Assembly (NCBI GenBank): GCA_963705155.1 | Contig: CAVPJC010000013.1 | Span: 558,001-622,000, forward strand | DNA from: CAVPJC01 sp963705155 | GTDB lineage: Bacteria; Chloroflexota; Anaerolineae; Anaerolineales; UBA4823 | DNA: 64,000 bases | Reading direction: 5' to 3' | The notes under the pieces: model-generated | Databases searched by the model: none | Seen by the model: the letters and a program-made list of their open reading frames with translations, nothing else | What the model was told of the DNA's origin: nothing | Part shown: one piece after another, positions 58,522-64,000 of the stretch | Layout of the letters: each line of letters opens with the position of its first letter | Position numbering within the stretch: position 1 is the first letter of the stretch | Program-made: the position numbers and the translations under genes

Positions 58522-59406
58522 CTAGCGCGCCCGCGACCGTGTGGCTGGCGATCGTCTACCGCTGCTTGAAGTCCTGGAATTGCGTGCCTGCGGCGCACGC
58601 GGTGCACTACTCGGTTTCTTCGTGGTACCTGCACCCTTCCGGGTGTTCGTAGACTTTGTGCTCTTCGGGGATCGTTTTTCCGCGCGCGGCTCGATCAAAC
58701 CTTGCAGTAATTTAATCTCCGACGCCGAGAGATGCCGCCACTCGCCCACCTTCAAGTTGATCAAGCGAATCGGCCCGATGCGCACCCGCTGCAAATATTT
58801 TACAGGATGCCCCAGCATCCCGGCCACTTCGCGAATCTGCCGCTTGCGGCCTTCGTGCATGGTCACGCGCACCCAGGTCAGCCCACGATCGCCGCCGGTC
58901 ACTTCCACTTTGGCGGGCGCTGTCTTCTGACCTTCCAACAACACGCCATGTCGCCATGCCTTCAAGGTACTCGCGCTGGGCTCGCCTTCCACCAGCACAC
59001 GATATTCCTTCTCGTGCTCGTAGCGTGGATGCGTCAACGCGTTGGCGAGATCGCCGTCGTTGGTCAGCAGCACCAAACCTTCGCTATCGGCATCCAAACG
59101 ACCAACGGGATACAGATGGCCTTCGAGCGGGATCAGATCGCGCACGGTCTTGCGGCCGAACTCGTCGGCGTTGGTCGTCACCACCCCGATCGGCTTGTTG
59201 AGCGCGAGATAGATCCGCTTTGATTCAAAGTGCACGCGCTTGCCATCGACCTTGATCACGTCGCGGATCGGATCGGCCTTGGCGCCAAGTTCGACCACCT
59301 GGCCGTTGACGGTGACGCGATGCTCGGTTAGGAATTCTTCGCACGCTCGACGCGAGCCATAGCCCGCCTGCGCCAGTAGTTTTTGAATGCGTTCTTCAGT
59401 CATCAA
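58522..59406 (-). CDS. Pseudouridine synthase of the RsuA/RluB family
   Basis: 294 residues. An S4 RNA-binding domain (residues 3-50: RIQKLLAQAGYGSRRACEEFL) precedes the catalytic domain with YPVGRLDADSEGLVLLTNDG, carrying the catalytic Asp in GRLDADSEG. A Ser/Lys/Arg-rich tail of about 55 residues follows. It modifies uridines in rRNA. The start at 59,406 is one base from the stop of the M48 gene. Confidence 0.92.
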   Translation of the reverse strand: MMTEERIQKLLAQAGYGSRRACEEFLTEHRVTVNGQVVELGAKADPIRDVIKVDGKRVHFESKRIYLALNKPIGVVTTNADEFGRKTVRDLIPLEGHLYPVGRLDADSEGLVLLTNDGDLANALTHPRYEHEKEYRVLVEGEPSASTLKAWRHGVLLEGQKTAPAKVEVTGGDRGLTWVRVTMHEGRKRQIREVAGMLGHPVKYLQRVRIGPIRLINLKVGEWRHLSASEIKLLQGLIEPRAEKRSPKSTKSTNTRKGAGTTKKPSSAPRAPQARNSRTSSSGRRSPATRSRAR

Positions 59407-59407
59407 T

Positions 59408-60538
59408 TCATCCTTTGTACGCTTCTGCCATCTTGATGCGCTTACCCAGCGCCGGATGCGAGTGCAGCAAGAATTCTTCCCACGGCTCGGGATCGACTTC
59501 GCCCAGGTTCTGATTTGCCAAACGTGTCATCGCGCCGATGAAGGCCTGCGGATTGTGCGTCGCTTGCAAGGCATACGCATCGGCTTTGCGCTCACGCCAG
59601 CGCGAAAAGGCGTTGCCCAGCGGCATGGTGATCAATCCGAACAGACCTATCACCAGCACGAACAGCGGTAGGCTCGCCGGATCGGCGGGACTGGTGTAAC
59701 CGAAGACACTCACTCCCCAATTCATCACCACCGATGCGATCCACAACCCGATGACGGTTGAAGCAGTCTCCATGACAATGCCGATCGGAATATCTTTGTT
59801 GACGTGATGGCCCAACTCGTGCGCCAGAACTGATTCGATTTCATCCGCGCTGAATTCGGTCAGCAGTGTATCGCCCAGTACGATACGGCGCGTGTTGCCC
59901 AGTCCCATCAACGCGGCGTTGGCGGCCTTCGTGCGGCGGCTCATGTCGAACTTGTACACGCCGCGCACTTTGGTATGCGCGCGTTCAGCCAGGCGGATCA
60001 ATCGGGCGGAGAGGTCCGCGTATTCTTCGCCCAGCGGCACGACTTTGTAAAAGATCGGCATGATCAAGATCGGCGAGAGGTTCGCCAGCACCACCGTGAA
60101 CAGCAGCATGATGGCCGCCGCCCACAACCACCACGTCTCCGGCGCGGCACGCAGCACCGCGTAGATCACCTCGATGACGATGAAACCAATCACGCCGCCG
60201 ATCAAGATCGATTTGATCTGATCGCTGATCCAGCCCCCGATCGTTTGAGTGGACAACTCGAAGCGATGTGGCAGCACGAAGCCGGAATAGTATGATAGCG
60301 GCAGATCGATCACGTAGAGGATCGCCACAAACACAAACGCCACGCCGGCCACCAGAAACCAATCGGATGTGGAGATGGCCGCCAGGGCGTTCTTCACGGC
60401 GATCGACCAGCCGAAGATCAGCCAGGCCAGAACGTACACCCCGCCAAGCGCCAGATCGACGAAGAACAATCTGCGTTCGAGGCGCGCATACTCTTTGGCT
60501 TTCTTCTGCCGTTCAGGATCGAGTTTGACTTCTGTCAT
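59408..60538 (-). CDS. M48 family metallopeptidase (Ste24/HtpX-like)
   Basis: About 376 residues. Multiple transmembrane helices and the zinc motif HELGH (in VLAHELGHHVNKD), with a second Glu in the downstream E-x-x-x-D region (ERKADAYAL). The N-terminal helices and FKVDMSRRT-like segment (YKFDMSRRTKAANAALMG) are typical of Ste24-type CAAX proteases. Substrates in bacteria are membrane or lipidated proteins. ATG at 60,538 lies just after GGGGAG; a further in-frame ATG at 60,556 is possible. Confidence 0.9.
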   Translation of the reverse strand: MTEVKLDPERQKKAKEYARLERRLFFVDLALGGVYVLAWLIFGWSIAVKNALAAISTSDWFLVAGVAFVFVAILYVIDLPLSYYSGFVLPHRFELSTQTIGGWISDQIKSILIGGVIGFIVIEVIYAVLRAAPETWWLWAAAIMLLFTVVLANLSPILIMPIFYKVVPLGEEYADLSARLIRLAERAHTKVRGVYKFDMSRRTKAANAALMGLGNTRRIVLGDTLLTEFSADEIESVLAHELGHHVNKDIPIGIVMETASTVIGLWIASVVMNWGVSVFGYTSPADPASLPLFVLVIGLFGLITMPLGNAFSRWRERKADAYALQATHNPQAFIGAMTRLANQNLGEVDPEPWEEFLLHSHPALGKRIKMAEAYKG

Positions 60539-60616
60539 GTTCTCCCCGTTTGCCATGATACCAAATTTGCGTCACAGGTGCAAACCCTCATAATTGATAA
60601 ATAATTTTGCAAAATA

Positions 60617-60645
60617 TTGACAAATACTATTCAATATGATACAAT
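60617..60645 (+). promoter_or_regulatory. Sigma-70-like promoter of the pterin operon
   Basis: TTGACA at 60,617-60,622 and TACAAT at 60,640-60,645, 17 bases apart, in an AT-rich intergenic stretch. AGGAAGG follows, then the ATG of the glycosyltransferase at 60,664. It is the clearest promoter in the window. Confidence 0.8.
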
Positions 60646-60663
60646 TAGGAAGGTAAGATAACC

Positions 60664-61740
60664 ATGAAAAAAGCACTCTTTCTCACAACGTGGCCGACAT
60701 CACTGGGACAAGGCAGTGGGACGGCGCTATTCATCCGATCGCTCAGGCAGGCCGTCGAGGCCGGCGGCACGCAGGTTGAGTTTGTCAATCCAACGCTGGA
60801 CACGCGCGACTACGTGCAATTCACCCTCGATCGCTTCTGGTTCAACGTCGAGTTTGCGCGCGATCTGCGTCCGGCGCAGGCCGACTGGATTCTAGGGCTG
60901 GATTACGACGGTTTCGCGCTGCCCCGCCAGTCCGATCGGCCTTTCGTCGCCTCGGTACGCGCCGTGTTCGCCGATCTGATCGATACTGAGCCGGACCCGT
61001 TTCGCACGATGCTACGCGCGCAAGCTTATTTTGAAGGCCAAAACGTGCGCCGGGCCGACTGGATCACGACGCCCAGCGCGTATGCGAAAGGTAAGATTGT
61101 GGAGTATTACGGCGTCAATGAGAGCAAGGTCTATGCAATTCCCAACGGGATTGACCTGGTCGAGTGGGACGCGCACTGGGCGGCCATCCCTGAACCCGAT
61201 CGCGCCCGGCGGCCCACGCTGCTGGCCGTGAGCAAGTTGTATCCGCGCAAAAAGATCGAAACGCTCATTCGCGCCGTGCCGCTGCTGCGCCAACATTTGC
61301 CCGACATCGATGTGCGGATTGTGGGCGGCGGTTTCGAATGGGACGCGCTGCAACGCTTGACCATTGAACTGGGCGTGGGGGACAACGTGACGTGGCTAGG
61401 CGACATCAACGATCGACGGCGTGTGGTGGCCGAGTTTAAGCATTGCCACGTCTTCACGCATCCCAGCATTCAAGACGCCTTTGCCAACGTTTGTCTGGAA
61501 AGCATGGCCGCTGCCAAACCGCTGGTCGTATCCGATGCAGCCTCGATGCCGGGTCTGGTGCGCGAATCGAACAGCGGTTTAGTGGTGCCGCCAAATGATC
61601 CAGCCGCGCTGGCCGCCGCGTTGAGCGATCTGCTCCACGCCGAAGCGCGCCGCGACGAACTGGGTGACAACGGGCGGCGTTATGCGGAGAAAATGACATG
61701 GCAGAATACAGCCGAACAATTCATGAACCTGATTCCTTGA
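60664..61740 (+). CDS. Glycosyltransferase (GT4-like)
   Basis: 358 residues of the GT-B fold. N-terminal half begins MKKALFLTTWPTSLGQGSG; the C-terminal half carries RPTLLAVSKLYPRKKIETLI, DVRIVGGG, and VFTHPSIQDAFANVCLESMAAAKPLVVSD with the E-x7-E region. It transfers a sugar from a nucleotide donor to an unknown acceptor. It overlaps the PTPS gene by four bases if that starts at 61,737, so it is in the pterin operon; a role in glycosylating a pterin is plausible by analogy with cyanobacterial pterin glycosyltransferases, but unproven. Confidence 0.85.
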   Translation: MKKALFLTTWPTSLGQGSGTALFIRSLRQAVEAGGTQVEFVNPTLDTRDYVQFTLDRFWFNVEFARDLRPAQADWILGLDYDGFALPRQSDRPFVASVRAVFADLIDTEPDPFRTMLRAQAYFEGQNVRRADWITTPSAYAKGKIVEYYGVNESKVYAIPNGIDLVEWDAHWAAIPEPDRARRPTLLAVSKLYPRKKIETLIRAVPLLRQHLPDIDVRIVGGGFEWDALQRLTIELGVGDNVTWLGDINDRRRVVAEFKHCHVFTHPSIQDAFANVCLESMAAAKPLVVSDAASMPGLVRESNSGLVVPPNDPAALAAALSDLLHAEARRDELGDNGRRYAEKMTWQNTAEQFMNLIP

Positions 61741-62834
61741 CGATAGAAACGTTGAAGCGCTTTGAATTCTCGGCGTCGCGGCAATTATCGCCGGGGCGCT
61801 GGCAGGGCAACAACTTCAGCGGTTGGCTGGGCGTGAGCGGTGAGGTCAATCCCGACACCGGTATGTGCATCAACATCGCCGATCTGAAAGCGACGCTGAA
61901 CGATGTGCTGGACCGGTTCGATCATCGCAATCTCAGCGCGCAGCTGGACCCGATCGCACCGACGACGCCCAACGTGGCGCAGGCGATCTTCGACGCTGCG
62001 CGGCAACAGTTGCCCGCTAATGTGCGCGCAACTTCGCTCGAGTTGATCGAGGAAGAGGAGGACGCCGTCGTGATCACGACCGACCAGCCATATCTGGTCG
62101 CACGCGGCGGTTTCTCGGCGGCGCATCGCACCCACGCGCCGCAGTTGGGCGCGCGCGAGAACGCCCTGCTGTACGGCCAGTGCAACAATCCCGCCGGGCA
62201 CGGCCACAACTATCGGGTTGAGGTGTATCTGCCGCCGGATCAAATCGATCGATCCGCGCGTGTGGAACGAGTTCGATCACTCAATCTTTCGGAAGATGTG
62301 CCCGAACTGCGCCGCCGCAATGTGGTGACGGAAGCGCTGGCGGAACTTATCGCCTGGCGGGCGCCGCAGGCCGATCGGGTGCGAGTGTGGGAAACGCCCG
62401 ACTTCTTCGCGGAATACCGGGCGGGCGACGAGCACTATCGAGTGGGGCGGCGCTATCGGTTTCATGCGGCGCATCGACTGCACAGCCCCGCGCTGTCCGA
62501 CGAGGAAAATCACGCGCTGTATGGCAAGTGCAATCGCCTCGATCCACACGGCCACACCTATCAGGTGCAGGTCACGCTGCGCAGCGAACTCGATCCGCGC
62601 ACGGAGACGGCATTCGATCTGGGCTGTCTCGACGAGCACGCCCGCGACATCCTGCGCGATCTGGACTACACCTATCTCGATCAGGAGATCGAGTTTTTCA
62701 AGCAGCAGCCCAGCACGGGCGAGAACATCGCGGTGTATCTGTGGCAGCGTTTCGCGCAGCGCCTGCCGCACGAATTGGAAATGATGCAAGTGTGGGAAAC
62801 ACCGAACAATCAATTCAAGGTAACAGCCAATTAG
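61737..62834 (+). CDS. Multi-domain 6-pyruvoyl/6-carboxytetrahydropterin synthase
   Basis: About 365 residues with three PTPS/QueD-like modules. Module 1 (about 1-115) keeps only the IADLKATLNDVLDRFDHRNL half and lacks the metal histidines (SASRQ instead of SAAHR). Module 2 (about 118-225) has FSAAHRTHAP and YGQCNNPAGHGHNY, very close to animal PTPS. Module 3 (about 235-365) has FHAAHRLHSP, CNRLDPHGH and LDYTYLDQE, followed by STGENIAVYLW. TTG at 61,737 overlaps the glycosyltransferase stop (TTGA); an ATG at 61,698 is an alternative. It converts dihydroneopterin triphosphate to a tetrahydropterin. Partner FolE, pterin dehydratase and SDR follow. Confidence 0.86.
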   Translation: MTIETLKRFEFSASRQLSPGRWQGNNFSGWLGVSGEVNPDTGMCINIADLKATLNDVLDRFDHRNLSAQLDPIAPTTPNVAQAIFDAARQQLPANVRATSLELIEEEEDAVVITTDQPYLVARGGFSAAHRTHAPQLGARENALLYGQCNNPAGHGHNYRVEVYLPPDQIDRSARVERVRSLNLSEDVPELRRRNVVTEALAELIAWRAPQADRVRVWETPDFFAEYRAGDEHYRVGRRYRFHAAHRLHSPALSDEENHALYGKCNRLDPHGHTYQVQVTLRSELDPRTETAFDLGCLDEHARDILRDLDYTYLDQEIEFFKQQPSTGENIAVYLWQRFAQRLPHELEMMQVWETPNNQFKVTAN

Positions 62835-62978
62835 ACAACGTCATGCCCGAGCGCTGGTATCCGGCATCCACCGCCACAGCCGGCGAGTGCAGCCATTTGC
62901 AGGAACGACGCCGGTAGACCAGCACCGATTTATTGCTGAAGAAACTATTTGTTGACAAACCAAAAGAGAGGTATAGAA
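62835..62978. other. Intergenic region with a hairpin-type repeat
   Basis: Begins with a CATGCCCGA-type repeat near 62,842 that resembles the one at about 58,390. No gene. The ribosome site AGAGAGG precedes folE. Confidence 0.5.
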
Positions 62979-63683
62979 ATGGAACACAAATTGAGTGGTC
63001 AGATGATGAGCAGCGGTTTAGAAATGGACGAGATGCCGTTTGAAAACGCCGTGCTGACGCCGGACATGGCGTGGCTAGAGTCGGCAATGACGGATGATCG
63101 CGATGCGGTCGCCGCGGCGAGCATCGAAAGCGCCGTGCGCGACATCCTGTTGAACGTCGGCGAAGATCCAACGCGCGACGGTCTGTTGAACACGCCCAAG
63201 CGCGTGCGCAAGATGTACGGCGAACTGTTGGCCGGCTACACCACCGATCCGGTGGCGCTGATCAACGGCGCGCTGTTCGACGTGGACTACGATGAGATGG
63301 TCATCGTGCGCGACATCGAATATCAGAGCCTGTGCGAACATCACATGCTGCCGTTTCTGGGGCGCGCGCACGTGGCATATATCCCGAACGGCAAAGTCGT
63401 AGGCTTATCCAAGATTCCCCGCATCGTCGATATGTTTGCGCGCCGCTTGCAGGTGCAGGAGCGCATGACGCGCCAGATTGCGGACTTCATTAACGAGACG
63501 CTGCAGCCGCAGGGCGTGGCCGTGGTGCTGGAAGGCCTACACATGTGCGGCATGATGCGCGGTGTGAAGAAGGCCAATGCGCGCATGGTCACCAGCACCA
63601 TGCTGGGCGCGTTCCGCACCAATCAGGCCACGCGCAACGAATTCATGCAGCACATCAATCGCCAACTGAATCAGGATTTTTAA
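62979..63683 (+). CDS. folE: GTP cyclohydrolase I
   Basis: 234 residues. It converts GTP to dihydroneopterin triphosphate, the first step of folate and tetrahydropterin synthesis. Zinc ligands: Cys and His in CEHHMLPF and Cys in HMCGMMRGV. The substrate loop is GRAHVAYIPNGKVVGLSKI. A 50-residue N-terminal extension precedes the core. Start 62,979 has a good ribosome site; upstream TTG codons are possible. It lies between PTPS and the dehydratase gene. Confidence 0.96.
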   Translation: MEHKLSGQMMSSGLEMDEMPFENAVLTPDMAWLESAMTDDRDAVAAASIESAVRDILLNVGEDPTRDGLLNTPKRVRKMYGELLAGYTTDPVALINGALFDVDYDEMVIVRDIEYQSLCEHHMLPFLGRAHVAYIPNGKVVGLSKIPRIVDMFARRLQVQERMTRQIADFINETLQPQGVAVVLEGLHMCGMMRGVKKANARMVTSTMLGAFRTNQATRNEFMQHINRQLNQDF

Positions 63684-63684
63684 G

Positions 63685-63981
63685 ATGACCCTACTGGCTC
63701 CCGCTGAAATCACCGCTCGTTTAGCCGAACTGCCCGATTGGGAAGTGCGCGACAAGCACTTGACGCGCACCTACACCCTGCCGTCGTTCACGCACGCGAT
63801 TGTGTTCGTGGGCGCCATCGGGCAGCTGGCCGAAGCAGCCGGGCATCATCCCGATCTGAAGATTTTCGGCTACAAGCACGTCACGATCGAACTGTCCACG
63901 CACGCTGCCGGCGGCCTGACGCAGCGTGACTTTGATCTGGCCCGGCAGATTACAGCGCTGCCGCATAAACAACCTAAATGA
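63685..63981 (+). CDS. Pterin-4a-carbinolamine dehydratase
   Basis: 98 residues of the PCD/DCoH family. The catalytic histidine pair is in AAGHHPDLKIFGYKHVTIELSTH, and the N-terminal TLLAPAEITARL is standard. It recycles 4a-hydroxytetrahydrobiopterin or acts in pterin metabolism. One base separates it from the folE stop. Its presence with PTPS and an SDR argues for tetrahydrobiopterin rather than only folate. Confidence 0.93.
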   Translation: MTLLAPAEITARLAELPDWEVRDKHLTRTYTLPSFTHAIVFVGAIGQLAEAAGHHPDLKIFGYKHVTIELSTHAAGGLTQRDFDLARQITALPHKQPK

Positions 63982-64000
63982 AAACAGCCATTATCACCGG
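63978..64000 (+). CDS. Short-chain dehydrogenase, first codons only
   Basis: The ATG at 63,978 overlaps the stop of the dehydratase (ATGA) and encodes MKTAIITG, the start of a Rossmann-fold SDR (TGxxxGIG follows in the family). In this context it may be a sepiapterin- or pteridine-reductase-like enzyme. Only eight residues are visible, so identity is tentative. Confidence 0.6.

Overview
The window looks like Chloroflexota (Anaerolineae-type) DNA. The evidence is compositional and from gene families recognised by eye: Ser/Thr kinases with a TolB-like propeller, FHA-ABC exporters, Thr-rich lipoproteins, an ECF42-type sigma factor with its DGPF partner, and GC-rich compound hairpin repeats. No rRNA, tRNA or CRISPR array was seen.

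The window falls into two blocks that meet at about 35,575. Block A (1-35,575) is housekeeping and central metabolism, mostly on the minus strand. It holds an acyl-CoA synthetase, Lon-like protease, fructose-bisphosphatase, glyoxylate shunt (aceA, aceB), a Ser/Thr kinase, upp, a four-FHA ABC exporter with lipoprotein partner, ruvB, queA, a UDG, a diguanylate cyclase, a cation efflux protein, a nucleoside phosphorylase, a ketopantoate reductase-like gene, lysA and fmt. It ends in a carbohydrate-kinase / UROD-like / hydrolase operon hit by an IS982 element. About eighteen single-base frameshifts break otherwise well conserved genes here, many in homopolymers, which looks like uncorrected sequencing error.

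Block B (35,585-64,000) has a different base signature (very rich in GATCG/CGATCG) and essentially no frameshifts outside transposons. It starts with a 1,060-residue PEP-carboxylase-like protein. Next come an IS701 nested in an IS630, a patch of small genes separated by a dispersed repeat, a dehalogenase and dipeptidase pair, and an ECF42/DGPF cluster. The rest holds glmS, a cmk-plsC-radical SAM operon, a GH5-like lipoprotein, a DsbA-like gene, rluB, an M48 protease and a pterin operon (glycosyltransferase, multi-domain PTPS, folE, phhB, start of an SDR). The kinase at the end of block A lacks its N-terminus exactly at the junction, so the two blocks may be an assembly chimera.

The most interesting item is the DsbA/FrnE-like gene at 57,697-58,302. 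Its first active-site cysteine codon is TGA (U-P-W-C), followed at the expected distance by a hairpin with bacterial SECIS features. It is a strong candidate selenoprotein.
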